Below, piece after piece: positions 47,132 through 59,044 of a stretch of 64,000 nucleotides of DNA (its first letter is position 1; every line of letters begins with the position of its first letter). This DNA comes from Hypholoma sublateritium FD-334 SS-4 (Eukaryota; Basidiomycota; Agaricomycetes; Agaricales; Strophariaceae). The stretch spans positions 560,262 through 624,261 of the forward strand of contig KN817524.1 of assembly GCA_000827495.1 (NCBI GenBank), read 5' to 3'. A model generated the notes under the pieces. The model saw only the letters and a program-made list of their open reading frames with translations. It was not told the origin of the DNA and ran no database searches. The position numbers were made by a program, and so were the translations under genes.

Positions 47132-48594
47132 TCAGCCAAATATACTATGTACAGAAGCAAAAGGCATCACGGCAGGCTTTCGCACTGGGTGGGATTTGGT
47201 ACTGTACTTCTGTCGGAGACTCGGATCAATTATCACAACAACCTTGCCGACTGCTCTTCCGGATAAAATTTTCTCATATGCTCTAGGAACATCTTCAATG
47301 TTAAATGTTATATGTTGAATCAACAACAGGTTTTAAGGATCCTTGTGCATAGGTTGATATCATGAAATCAAATAACACGACAAGTAAGCGTACCGGTCTC
47401 TATCATGGTAGTGATTTCGAGTAGATCATCACGCACAGCATGTGCAAAAATTGTCCTGTGAAATTAGCAGGTAAATATCGAAGTCTGATAATTGGTACAC
47501 TGTGGCAAGAAGCTTACTCGTAACGTCTGTTGACACCTCCTAACCAGGCAGGAATTGCCCTCGCCTTGGCAGTCCCGAAGAATTGCAATACCTCAGTCAT
47601 AGAAAGACGTTTAGGTATTGCGCCAGATGTTATGAATACTCCATCGCGGGCCAAATACTTTTCGCTATAGCTGTACAGCGATGGATCGACAAGTCCGACT
47701 GCGTCATAAATGACCTGATACCTTGTTATAGGCAGATTCTGCACGAGATATTTACCAAGGCTCCCAACTTTTGTGTAATCGATGAACTACATATGGTTGA
47801 CAGTCGTTAATCGCAGTCAAAATCCTACATATAATAAACGCGTACCTCGTCGGCGCCCATTCTGCGCACGAAAGCCTCGTTTTTGGTCGAGGCCGTAGCC
47901 ACAACTTTGGCGCCTCTGGCTTTTGCGAACTGGATGGCAAAAGCGCCTAGAGACGAGCTTCCTCCGTTGATGAAAATGGTCTGACCAGACTCGAGTTTCC
48001 CAAGCCGAAGGGCTTGGTAAGAAGTGAGGGCGGCCAGTGGAACACCCGCTGCTTCGATGGCAGGTATATCGAGAGGTCGCTTAACCAAATACGCCGCGGG
48101 CAAGCTAGTGTACTGCGATAGGGCACCTTAACGCGTCTTGCGTTGTATTTCTAAATAGGGCACGGTAATAATCAGCCTCTTTTCCGGCTTCAGGAAATTG
48201 CGGGAAATTGTATTTACCTACACCGAGGAAGCCATAGACTTGGTCGCCCTCAGAAAGGTCCGTGCCATTCCCGTCGACAACAACCCCAGCGAGATCGAAT
48301 TCGGCGACATGTGGTCTCTTGTAGAAGAAATTAGGCACGAGAAGCATGAGTCGCCATCCACTGAAAGATTAGTCGGGGATATTACAATTAGTACATGCAT
48401 TTGTGTCGTTAATGTGATTCCACTTATAGAGGATTAAGCGCGGCAGCTTGAACTTTGACAAGAACTTCTCCAGTTTTTAGGACCTTGGGAACTGGCCAGT
48501 CCGTTGTTAGATAAAGCGCCTTACTTGGATTTCCCCGGTTAAGCACAGTCCAAGCGGTTTGTTTATTAGGAATGGATTTCAAAGTCGAGTTCAT
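47132..48594 (-). CDS. MDR-family zinc-independent oxidoreductase (quinone reductase-like)
   Basis: Medium-chain dehydrogenase/reductase, probably NADPH-dependent enone or quinone reductase. Features: GroES-like N-terminus (WPVPKVLKTGEVLVKVQAAA, EFDLAGVVVDGNGTDLSEGD), GALSQYTSLPAAYLVKRP, the nucleotide-binding segment GQTIFINGGSSSLGAFAIQF, AKARGAKVVATASTKNE and the terminal NIEDVPRAYEKILSGRAVGK. No zinc-ligand pattern of true alcohol dehydrogenases is seen. The first intron (48361-48427) lacks a usable GT: the only phase that fits is CT|ATAAGT...TTTCAG, while the nearby GT leaves an in-frame TAA. The C-terminal end after VVVIIDPSL is uncertain. Substrate unknown. Confidence 0.82.
48361..48427 (-). 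other. Candidate AT-AG intron / damaged splice donor in MDR gene
   Basis: On the coding strand the exon ends AATCCTCT and continues ATAAGTGG. Splicing after CT joins to T GGA TGG and restores NPLGWRLMLLV. The GT four bases on is preceded by an in-frame TAA and gives the wrong phase. A CTAAT branch-like site and TTTCAG acceptor are present. Confidence 0.6.
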
Positions 48595-48966
48595 CGATAC
48601 GAGGGTGAAAGATTTGATTCACACAGTAAGAGAGAAAAGTGCTTGGAGAAATTGCCTATGAAGGTAAAAGCAGGAAAGTGATTGCCTAGGACGAGCGAGA
48701 TATGAGTTCATAAGCCGTTCAGTCATGTAACAGAGAGATTCGTGCGGTAATATACATACATGTCAGATCCAAGGCCATAATCGACAAGCAGTCCGATCCG
48801 CACCGCTATTAGATCCCTATCACTTCGATGGTCCTGATCCACGGAGTCATTAACCGGAAATTTCGATCCTTTGTTGAGAGCTACGTTGTCGACAAGCTTC
48901 AATAAGTCATGGATTATGTACATGCCACATGTTGCTGCTACCATATAGATAGCACGAATACCAAGA

Positions 48967-50456
48967 TCATCTTCCGTTCGGATGGCCAAGCCATACGCCG
49001 CATAGAAGCAGTACGTTGCAAGTAAGGAGAATTCCAGATGAGAGCGGAGTGGACGGAAAAACATTCCACGCATATTCAATCCCAACTATCAGGGTAAGTC
49101 TAAAGAGGGAAGGAAGGTCAACTTAGGATTGCATAAATGGGCAGTGGTCTTACTTGAGCAGAACTGGGAAGCGAGTCCTCCATGCGAGGAAGGGGATTTG
49201 TTGGGCATACCAAGAGTAAAATTGATAGTGAAGAGAGCGAGCAAAGATCATCCCAATGAGATTTGATGTGAAAAGGACAGTAGCGATGTCTGCGGATAGA
49301 AAAATAAGCATAGAATGATTCCGCAGCTATTGACTTACAATCTGCTGTAATCGGAGCTACTGCAGGGGGAGAAAGTGGTCGCTTAATCCCACGAGATAGG
49401 ACTCTAAACGTTCCACCGTCAGGTTTACACCACTGGAAAGCCCCGAATAGGACCAAGACTGTGGCATGACCTATCAGTAACGAGGTGGCCAGATGGCTGC
49501 TTGAGAAAACTTCATCGCTGAAAATTCTCCAATTGACTGTCCATTTGTAAAGGAACACGCGGCTGAGATCAAAGGCACAGCGAAGGTAGGCCCAAGGATC
49601 TTCCCGAAGGAATGTGACAGCAAAGATGCCCTGAGTGCCGACCAGTATCAACATGTAAACCAGAGTTTGGACCAGTCCTTTCCGTTTGAAGAGTATAACA
49701 AGGAGGCCAGGGAGGTATAAGATGATTCCCATTTTAACAGACAATGCAGCACTACACACAGTGAATATAACGGTCGCAGTTGTAATAAACACTTTCTTAC
49801 CTAAATAGTAGGATGCCTGTATCAAAGAAATCATTTTGAAATGCCAAAATAGCTGCCTGCACTATTGCTATGCACCAGCAGTCGTTGAACAATCGTAGTA
49901 CAAAGATGGAATGTAGTCGTTTGCTGAGTGGAAGCAGCAGAATAATCCAATTGGGGATAGAAAGCACAGAGCGATATATGCTGCAAGAGAGAATGAGTGT
50001 TGCCAAGTAGAGAAGGCCGTAGATGTGTTGGGCAAAATATATGTCTCTCCCTGAGTCGGTAAGTTCATACAATATTTTGTGGATATGGACATGTCCAGCG
50101 GGGTATCTGCATGTCGATTAATAAGGTCAAGGGTCTTTAATGGAAAGTCGTACACCAATGGCCCAGTAGGTCCTGTTATGAGGCTGTAGTTATGCTGTCC
50201 ATGCAGAAAGACCTTAGTCTGTATCATGTAGGTTTCCCAATCGATTTCCGTGTCTGAAGGCATAGAGTGTCAGCGCATATGATTGCGCGAACATGTATGG
50301 AGACTGACATGGGACATAGTTTATGATTAGGCCTGTGAGGAGGACGTCACCGATGATGACGAGGGAGGCCAGATGCCAAAAGTATTTTGGGTTGAAAAGT
50401 AGGGCCTTCGGGATTTGCAGGGGCTGTCGGAGTACGCGAGGCGGTGTAAACGTCAT
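48967..50456 (-). CDS. ALG3: Dol-P-Man:Man5GlcNAc2-PP-Dol alpha-1,3-mannosyltransferase ALG3
   Basis: ER multi-pass mannosyltransferase that adds the first lumenal mannose of the N-glycan precursor. The start is [20 protein letters not shown]. Family motifs: [12 protein letters not shown], then [21 protein letters not shown], with VYPAGH restored by a 47-nt intron starting after 50153. Next are [20 protein letters not shown], the loop [13 protein letters not shown], and the terminal signature [20 protein letters not shown] plus [20 protein letters not shown]. The last exon reads [20 protein letters not shown] and stops at 48969-48967, leaving about 370 bp of spacer before the MDR start. An alternative open frame across the last exon is a shadow. 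Confidence 0.93.
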
Positions 50457-50795
50457 GATTGTCGGTGAGTGAGGTTAGTGTGCCATCTACTTTCGGTTCG
50501 AATATTGTCAAGACTCGTACTCAAGCAATATTCAAGACAAACTCCAGAGCCTTCCAAGGAGTTTGGCCTGCAGAGTCAACTACGCGTCACTCCGGAGTCC
50601 GGACTCCGGTACGAGTGACTTTCCGGGATCACGTGAACATCCATACATTCTTGAACGTGAAATATTTATGCGCACTAAGGCACTTCGCTGAGCGCTCCAA
50701 TCTACTGACTCTCCTCGTCTACGCCTAGTACCTGCAGAAGGATACCCGAGTGCTGCGCTCTTCGGTACCTCGCGCTAAGTATTCAATTTCCCTGA
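50457..50795. promoter_or_regulatory. Divergent promoter region between ALG3 and the AAA ATPase gene
   Basis: A 339-bp spacer between two divergent ATGs. It contains a near-palindromic ACTCCGGAGTCCGGACTCCGG stretch at about 50590-50610, GC-rich and repeated, a possible factor-binding site. Nothing else is supported. Confidence 0.4.
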
Positions 50796-53700
50796 ATGCG
50801 CTCACATTCCTTCTTGCGCAAGTCGCATTTAATCATCAGGCGGTCTGGTTTTGTTCACCCTGCCTCGTTATGCCGCGCCTCTAGTTCGTGTTCGTTCAAA
50901 CATAATGTTCTGACCACAAGAAACCTGCCTTCTACAAGACGGTTTCTGTCGACTGAAATTCCGACACCTATCGAACCGGAAGAGAGTTGGACTTCTCCTG
51001 ACCCTCCATCTTTGGCAGAGAGAGGAGAACAGCTTAATTCTGCATCTCCAAGCGAGGAACCCGACAAGGATAAAGCTGTTCCAAGACCTCGTCGTCCTCG
51101 CGCTACTACATCATCTACAAGCAAGGATGCCGATCCATTGGACTTTCCTCCGGGTTTAGAAAACGACATCCTCTATGTTGCCACCCAGAGCTTGCTTGAC
51201 TCTCGACCGGGGGGTTTACCACCCCCAGAAATTTTTGAAGAGGCTCTGGATAATTTACTCATAACCCTACACCCTCAGAATCAAAATCGGTCGCTCAGTT
51301 CCTCTGGGACTTTGTCAAGCCGACCCGTCGAACCAACTCTAGGCCTTTACTGTCCTATTGAGGGAGGAGATTATGTCCTTGATCTAACAGTCCACGAACT
51401 TGCGTATCAGACGAACTCTGAGGTACTTATACTAGATGCTGTTCAATTAGCTGCTGGAGAATGGGGCCCATTTGGCAAAGGTATGTTTCTATTATGACTA
51501 CTTTCCCGGGAGATGCTCATCTCCATTCCCCAGCTGCAAGCGCGTTCAATCTTCCGGATAATCCATTGCACTTCTCCCAGCCACCTGTTCCACCCCCCGA
51601 AAGCAATCGTGATCAGAATTCAGAGGAAATGTCGGAAGACGGGGACGCGTCATTCATGTTTTCAGCTCCTTCGAAAATGTCACTAGCTCTTCCGAAGACT
51701 TTGCCGTTCCCTTTTCCAAGTCGTGTATCGCCCTCAAGTCCACGGAAAGTCGGGCCATCTAAACTGGACGCGTTTTTTGAAGCACTTGTCAACATGCCAG
51801 TACCGCCCCCGCCGGACGCCAGCAAAGCGCTTAGCATCGATAGCAAGGCGCGTCCAAGATTGGTTTATATCCGTGATTTCCCGACACTAGCGCGTTCCTC
51901 CTCTGTCTGGTATCCGTCGCTTCTTTCGGCTGTGAAACAGCGTCGACGGTCCCGTAATGTGAACACATCCCCTGTCATGATAATATTCGGGATGACACCT
52001 CCTGTATCGCCCCCGGCGAACGAAAACCCGTCGGGTCCAAGCAACCTGATGAGTCTCCTCATGAATCGCAACTCTTCAACTTCTCAAGTGGCGTCAAGTC
52101 GCAAACAGGAGCATGCAAACGACTGGGGCGAGAGTGAAACCGCTGACATTGCGAGGGAAAAACGACTTCGTTCTCGGCTGCGGAAATGGGAAAAGAGTAC
52201 CGCAGGATATCACGACGAATTTCCATCTCTGTCTGTCCAGTCAGAAGATGGCGAAAATAGCTCATCAGGAACGCGTATCATCATGATAGGTAGTCCGGAA
52301 CCTTCGTCCCCCGGTCCTCTTGGTGTCAGTATCATGGAACATGCGGATGAAAGTGCTTCGCAATTTTTCCGCTCGACCATCCTAGTCCCAAGAACCAGGT
52401 CGCTCACAGAGGAGAGAGAATCTCGTATAGCTCGGCGCCGCCAAATCAACGAACTTACTATGCGTATGGGTGTCGGTGCAGTTGGCGGCCTCATGGAAGC
52501 GAAAGCTGCCTCTGAGGCACTGACAGGCTCCCCTGAAGCTGCCACCGAGGAATTTTCGGTCACATCTCCTTCATCAATAGTGAAACCTCTTTGGGAAGAC
52601 TGGGGACAGAAAGTTGAGGTATGGAGCAACGTCCGCAAGATTGCCGATCGTGCTATGGGCAGCGTAATGGTTAGACAGCGTGCCTTGACAGTTGGTCAAG
52701 CCAACCTTTCACTAGAGTCCATGCCCGTCCCGTGGTCGGCTATTCAAGCGGCGTGGATCTCGTACCATTCCATGATCACTGCGCGGAAAACATGGCTAAA
52801 GGAGGCGATTGGCCACCTTCCATTGGACGACGCGGTTGAAAAAAATGACGACCTCGCCAATGCAGGGTCTGCTACAGATAAAGTTGTTGAAGCCGTCAAA
52901 AACGATCCCGATCTGGACCAACACGAAGCTCGCCTGCTGTCTTGCATTGTCGATTCCGGTACGATATTACCTTCTGCAGATTCCAATTACCCTGATTGAT
53001 AACGCCAAATCTTTTAGTCTCCATTAACACCACTTTCGGTCAAGTTCACCTTCCACCTCAAACTATTGATGCTGTTCGCACGATCGTCTCTTTGCCACTG
53101 CTCCACCCCCAAGCATTCCAACATGGAATTCTGAAGGAACACAGCATGACCGGCTGCCTTCTCTTCGGCCCTCCTGGAACCGGAAAAACATTGGTTGTAC
53201 GTGCGCTTGCAAAGGAGGCAGGGTGCCGAATGCTTGCGATCTCCCCTTCGGATGTCATGGACATGGTATGAATCACTATTATCGTCTCTATCTTCATTTT
53301 TGACCTTTCTCATTGACAGTACGTTGGCGAAGGTGAAAAGCTAGTCAAGGCCGTCTTTTCCCTTGCACGACGATTGTCACCCTGTGTTGTGTTCCTGGAC
53401 GAGATCGATGCGTTGTTCGGTGCTCGTATGTCCGCACGGGAGAGCGGAAGTGCATTTGCCCATCGTGGCGTCATCACCGAGTTCATGCAAGAGATGGACG
53501 GCCTGAAATCCTCCAAAGACGACAACGTCATCGTTATCGGTGCAACCAATAGGCCATTCGACCTTGATGATGCTGTTCTACGTCGCCTTCCACGCCGATT
53601 GCTCGTCGACTTACCGGGCGAGAAAGAAAGACACGGTGAGTACGCTGACCGTAAATCAATACGGTAACACTGACGCACGCACCATAAGGAATACTCAAGA

Positions 53701-54352
53701 TTTTGCTGCGTGATGAGACGATAACAGACGATGTAAATATCGAGTCTTTGGCCAAGAAGACAGATGGTTTCTCTGGATCGGACCTCAAACGCAAGTTATC
53801 CCGACCAACTCTATCTAATCTATATTACTAACGTGACGACTTATTTCAGATCTATGTGTGTCTGCGGCTCTGGATTCCGTCAAGGAACACACAGCGCTTC
53901 CTTGGACATCCAGGCATGCGATCAACGCCCCGAGTACAGAACCTGTCTCTGAAACTCAGGACCCACCTGCGGAAGTTGCAGAGATGGCGTCAATAAATGC
54001 TGCTGCTGCTGAACTTCCCGCTCTGGAAGTCCAAGAAGTTGCGAATGCCACCCCGGGAGGCGCTCTGGAAAGCAAAGTGGTGGAAGATGCGCCGGTGGCA
54101 CCTAAAACACCTGAGTTACCCAGAACTTTACGGCTCAACAATTTTCTGCAAGCTCTGAAAGAAATCACCCCTTCTTCATCGGAAACTCTCGGCAGTCTTG
54201 CTGATTTGCGGAAGTGGAACGAAGAATTCGGTGAAGGACGAAGGGACCGCAAAAAGCGCCAGGTGTGGGGCAAAGGCCGATTTGGATTCGTCAACAGTCA
54301 CAAAGATGTACCTGAAGAGGGGAGGGTCTCAAATGAGCATTCTTCACCTTGA
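50796..54352 (+). CDS. Large Msp1/ATAD1-like mitochondrial AAA ATPase
   Basis: The N-terminus is Arg/Ser-rich with few acids ([20 protein letters not shown] ... [10 protein letters not shown]), a typical mitochondrial presequence. A long variable region of about 700 residues follows, with Pro/Ser-rich stretches and a conserved-looking [20 protein letters not shown]. The single AAA module carries [20 protein letters not shown] (Walker A), [16 protein letters not shown] (Walker B), [20 protein letters not shown] (sensor 1), RRLPRR (Arg fingers) and [20 protein letters not shown] (sensor 2), resembling Msp1. Msp1 extracts mislocalised tail-anchored proteins; whether this larger protein does the same is unknown. 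The C-terminus ends [19 protein letters not shown].. WGKGRFGF. There are several short introns, one of 31 nt at 51482-51512 that is unusually short and deserves checking. Confidence 0.85.
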
Positions 54353-54448
54353 GCCGTATAATATATATAATATCTGTCATAAGTAGTAGCCATAGCATGT
54401 CTATCCAGCTGTAGAAATCGACACATCGAGGTTTGTAAACTTATCAAA

Positions 54449-55731
54449 TCATCGTCTTGTACTTCGACGCGTTCGCTGAGTACTTTGAGTAGGCTGAGTT
54501 GATTGGCTCTCGTCGTCGTCTTCCGCATCCATGCTGTCTTCGCGTTCCGCCGCGCGCTGCTTTCCCTTGCCTCGAGCCGCCTTCTTAGGCGGCGAATCTT
54601 GTGTAAGAGGTTCCTCTTCCTCTTCTTCATCGCTCCCTTCACCCTCTGCCAAACGGACATGCCTTCTGCGGTCATCCCCCTCTTTTGCGGCTTCCTCTCC
54701 AACAGGAACGAGCTTTTTGTCCCTGACGTCACGCGGCCAGTCGTTGCCACAAGAAGGGCATCCATTGTTCCGTTTGCGGAAAGTGTTGAAACAATGGAGA
54801 TGCATCCTGACTGTGCAATTAGGAGTGAAGCAGGCAATACCACGGGTCAAGATCTGGAAGGCATCAGAGTAGAAACGAATAGAAACTGATTCAGTCTCAC
54901 ATCCATGCAGATGGTGCATTCAATGATATCATCAGGGTATGACGATTTGAGGTAGGGAATGAGTTCCAGTAGAGCACGCGTAGACAGGGAATATCGGCCT
55001 CTCCTGCAGGAAAGCATTAGAGTATGGCTGTTGCAAGTAGATAGATTGACTGACTTGCTCTTCAACAACCACCCTTTTGCAACAAAACTTGCAAGGACAA
55101 CTTCCGCCTGGGCTTTCGTGATAGTGATTTTAGCGGCGGTGAGTTCTCTCAATGCAGCAATAGATGACACAGAGTAAGCTTCGTGAGGTGCTAAAATGAT
55201 TTGTTCGACCTGATATTTAAAATATCTTCAGCTTATGAACAGTTGTATTTCTACAAAAAACTTACAACGGCTTTGAAGAACGTGATTTCTGCTGGGGTAT
55301 AGTCCGTGGCCATTTGAGCGATTTCATCGTCTTTCCTGTTGACCTATAGTAATGTGGTTTGGGCGACAATATCAGCCACATTTGTAGGCATTGGACTTAC
55401 GATTGCGTACATTTCCTTTCCTGTCAACTCATCGTGAAGTGCTCGAAATTCAAGCTGTAGCTTATCAAGGGATCTGTTAATTTTGGCGACAAACGCATCC
55501 CAAGATTGCTTGTCATTCGAGTATTTCAATTTTAAGTCATCGTTCGAGGCTAGACAGACGGCGATTAAGCGAAATGCAGTGCGAAAAGCCTACTGTCTAG
55601 GCGTACAATTCACAGCTTCTATACTTTTCTCCCAGAGCAGTTGGGCAAGCTTTGAGGACATTACTCCCCTAGATAGAACTGCTTGCAAGAAGAGTCTGTC
55701 GACATCGGAGGCAGAGACCATGGTTGTTTGG
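54449..55731 (-). CDS. NSE1: SMC5-SMC6 complex subunit NSE1 (RING-like)
   Basis: RING-type E3 component of the SMC5/6 complex for recombination repair, nuclear. The start ATG 55731 gives MVSASDVDRLFLQAVLSRGV, MSSKLAQLLWEKSIEAVN. Tandem winged-helix segments follow (FRALHDELTGKEMYAI; ATDYTPAEITFFKAV; ITKAQAEVVLASFVAKGWLL; GRYSLSTRALLELIPYL). The RING reads IIECTICMDVILTRGIACFT, PNCTVRMHLHCFNTFRKR, NNGCPSCGNDW, a C4HC3-like arrangement. An acidic, Gln/Thr-rich tail ends RRSTRR at 54449. ACGCGA (55741) and ACGCGT (55791) lie 10 and 60 bp upstream of the start, compatible with G1/S control. Confidence 0.92.
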
Positions 55732-55984
55732 GATGAAAGGACGCGACTTGAGTTTCGCGCGTTAAGTGCAGTGGGAGTTAATGATCAAAGACGCGTCGGC
55801 GTCAAGCGTGACCAAAATGCTATCCAAAAATGGAAGTACACCAAAAATCACATCGTGTGATCACCCTCACGGCGCCACAGCAGGATTAAAAATGGTCACT
55901 GTGCGTGCAACAACTGTAAGTACTATGTGTTATAGATGCCCTTAGAATAACTATCGTCTATAGTTCTGCACCCAAAATACCCAA

Positions 55985-56818
55985 CTAGATCTTTGGCACC
56001 CGTAGCGTCTTGCTGACCATAGCGGCGGCCCAACAACCAAAAATCAGACTGACGTAGTGCACCTCTCCACGACCGCCAACCGCGCCCCATAGAGTCGTCG
56101 TACCCCAAGGAAGGCCCTGTTGGCCTTCGATCCAACCTTGCTTAGCCCAGTAGGAAAGGACAGCAACCAATCCGAGAGATGAAGGAATAGGGAGACCTTC
56201 GAAGTATTTTGCCTTTCCTCCATTATTTTTTGGGATTAATGCAACAGTGGCGTTGAAGCGTGCGAGGCGAGCAAGTCCACAGCAGATAAACCCCGTGAGG
56301 AAAACTGTATCTAAATATGTTCTGAGGCCAACAACGAAAGCCAGCAAGGCGGGGGCTACTCCGAATGAGATCTGCATGGCAAAGTCAGACTCAGGGGCGC
56401 AATGAGCCACCGAAGACGCACCAAATCAGCCAAACTATCCAGCTCCTGGCCCAGCATGCTGCTTGATTTTCTCCACCTCGCTACCTTTCCGTCCAAAAAG
56501 TCGAACATGAGCCCGGCTAATGGAAACACCATAGCGGACCATAGGTAGTCGGGGTCGTTTGTTAGGAGGTAATGGGCCGATGAGAATATCGAGAATGACC
56601 CGCACACTCCATTCATAATGGTAACGAGATCAGCCAGTCGAAAGTTTCTAACGTCAGTGAAGGAAAGATGTTAAGATCGTAATGTTCGTAGGGTGGACCT
56701 CAATGTTCCTACCTCACTAGCGAAAAATGACCATCAGTCTCTTGATATTGGTGAAGAGCATCAGCCTTGTGTTCAGCCTCGACCTGTTGTTTCGTTGCAG
56801 ATTTTCGTTGACTCATGA
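55985..56818 (-). CDS. CHO1: CDP-diacylglycerol-serine O-phosphatidyltransferase (phosphatidylserine synthase)
   Basis: ER membrane CDP-alcohol phosphatidyltransferase making phosphatidylserine from CDP-DAG and serine. The start [20 protein letters not shown] precedes [34 protein letters not shown]. The catalytic CDP-OH-P motif [23 protein letters not shown] is complete (DGxxAR..G..D..D). Several membrane helices follow: [53 protein letters not shown] and [17 protein letters not shown]. It ends TLRVPKI. A short intron splits the protein between LADLIS and FGVAPA. Confidence 0.95.
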
Positions 56819-57109
56819 CGACGGTGGAGGTGGTTGGCCAAGGAGCCGCAATGCAGAGAGGTGGCTATTCTTGTCACTTTATTGTCACCGTCAAGGCTGT
56901 CACAACGGCAGAAATTATAGGAGAACTCGTAGTGACGTCGTAACCAGACGTAACCGCAATTAACACATGCCCCACGCTGCGAATTGACAGCAAACTGACC
57001 AAACGGTATGGATATGTTGACAACAGGGAAAGCAGATAGCACTACATACATACATAAATACACCAGGATAAAAAAAGTGATTTAGAATACATAAAATCCT
57101 CAAAGCCGT

Positions 57110-58928
57110 TTATTCGGTCACCATTTCCTCGTCTTTCGGTCTGGCTAATTCCATACTCCTGGCCGCATATTCATTTGGATGGGTGACATTCTCACCGCTG
57201 ATACCCTCTCCTCTGCCAACCCCAAATGACGAATGCGTCAATTCGAAGACACGCGTACATGCCACATGGTAGTGCTGCGTTTTAACAGAAGCCATGATTT
57301 CGGGTAAATCTGCAGCTCGGAGGCCTTGTTGGGAATATGTTGATAATAAAGCTGTCTGCAAGTTTTCCGGCGAATAATTGCGATAGGGGCATCCATGATC
57401 AGAAGGACCAGGTGTCAGAATTTGCATGCAACTATGACAAAAAATGAGGATACTGTACAAATGGCAGGCAGTAATTAAATACCTTTTAGCAGCGTAATTT
57501 GCTCGTTTGCCTTCCAATCCGTATGAATGACGAATGTTGTATTTGTATTCTTTGTTGAATTTGTCGTCTGTCATGAGACTAAAAGACTTTCTCCAAAAAA
57601 CAATAGCTTCTTCTATAGAAACCCCCAGCACCTAGGGTGTGGTTAGAATAATTTATTTTCGAGTTTTCGAGATGACGAACCTTCAAGAACAAGCCGTATT
57701 GCAAACGCCCAAAATGCTTGAGATGATGATCTCGCAGCAGATTCTCGTGTAACGTTCTCATACATAGTGGGAAATGCTTCTTGGCAATACCGTCGATTTG
57801 CTCTGCTTTGATGTTCTCTGCATTACCTGCGTCTGCCGCACTTGTCCATTCTGCTGAAATTCCAGCCAAAAAACCTTGAGAAAGATTGTCGAGAATGGGT
57901 ACCAGACGGGTATCTTCGTCTAAACGCGGTAGAAGCCTCGCTGTCATCTGTGTTCATGGATGATTGTTTAGAGCATGAACTAGAAATGCGGTTGGTACGG
58001 ACCTCTAATGCTTTTTGGAGATGATCCTCAAATTCTTGGAAAATGATACTCGATAATTCGCGGCTTGGAACATACGCCCATCCGCCTTTCAAGAAAACCT
58101 TTCTCCTTTCCACAAGGTCCGGAACTCGTGTCCATTTGACCTGGATATATAGGTTAAAAGTGTACAATTATACAGAGTATAGACATTATACCTTGTAGTA
58201 TTTTTCCTTCTCAGGCCGCCCTGTTTCCGTTCTGTTTCCTTGATAGGCAGCAGCGAGTTCCTGTGAAAAGCGTTTTTGTTCTTCTGATTCCACCTGGGTT
58301 CGACTCGATTGTTAGTATTAGGCTTATGATCAAGTCAATAAACGCACTGGGATCCAGTTGAAATTCCGGGAACTCAAAAAGGACGCTCTCTCTGGGCCAA
58401 GATCCGTGTCGTACCGAACCTTGAAGAGGGTAGTTTCGGCTTTTACAAATCGTCTTCGCAAATCTTCTCTGTTGAAATTGGGTGAAAAGTCATTTGAGAA
58501 CAACTGAAAAAGACTCACGATCTACAGAAAGCAAGCCGCAGGACGAAGTGACTGAGATGATCCCTCCGCCGCTCTCCGTCAGTCTCTCCATTACTACCTT
58601 TGGACATGTTCAATGGAAGATATTTGTTGTTCTGTTTGAGTGTTACGTCCTTCAGCTCTTCTGCTGTCCGATTTCGGGCTGCAGAAGATTCGATTTCTGC
58701 AAGTATGCGAAGCCGGTCCAAACCGCATGTCTCGAATTCTTCAATAGTGACATCGAATGTCGGTGGGATGTCATAGCTGTAGAGACAATTATATTCGAGA
58801 GGAAAAGAAGAACACGCGGAGAGACCACCGTACAAATTCAGCCTGTGTGGATATTTCAGAAGGCCGTGGTTCGCGACCTGAGCCTCCGGATTGACATCAT
58901 GTACAGTAATAGAGCTGCCTTTGAACAT
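57110..58928 (-). CDS. PRI2: DNA primase large subunit PRI2
   Basis: Iron-sulphur subunit of the pol alpha-primase complex for RNA primer synthesis. The start ATG 58928 gives MFKGSSITVHDVNPEAQ. A 57-nt intron with donor GTACGG joins YPHRLNF to YDIPPTFDVTIEEFE, the family N-terminal signature; reading through also stays open, which hides it. Next: LPLNMSKGSNGETDGERRRD, HLSHFVLRLAFCRS, LRRRFVKAETTLFKVRY, HFPLCMRTLHENLLRDHHLK and HFGRLQYGLFLK. The Fe-S domain has GPSDHGCPYRNYSPENLQT and YHVACTRVFELTH, supplying Cys ligands, with another Cys in CMRTL and SCMQIL. It ends ARPKDEEMVTE. Promoter MluI boxes lie about 100 bp upstream. Confidence 0.95.
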
Positions 58929-59025
58929 TGTGACCAAACGGCAGACGGTTCAAGAGTTCCCCTGTCGCGTTTTAGATGGCTCCTGAGCAATTTGAGCAAT
59001 GAGGTGGTAGTTGAAGGTGGCAGAG

Positions 59026-59044
59026 ACGCGTTGACGCGACGCGT
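59026..59044. promoter_or_regulatory. MluI cell-cycle-box cluster upstream of PRI2
   Basis: ACGCGT at 59026-59031 and 59039-59044, with ACGCGA at 59034-59039, lie 98-116 bp upstream of the PRI2 start. In fungi MBF binds such boxes in G1/S genes, including primase. Sequence is read directly; regulation is inferred. Confidence 0.65.

Noticed and set aside
48723..49085. Apparent 120-codon gene [16 protein letters not shown] on the minus strand
   Set aside because: It is a shadow frame of the last ALG3 exon, whose correct frame reads [11 protein letters not shown] and ends at 48967.
58300..58330. tRNA-like GGGTTCGACTC
   Set aside because: It lies at a PRI2 exon-intron border and no cloverleaf can be drawn.
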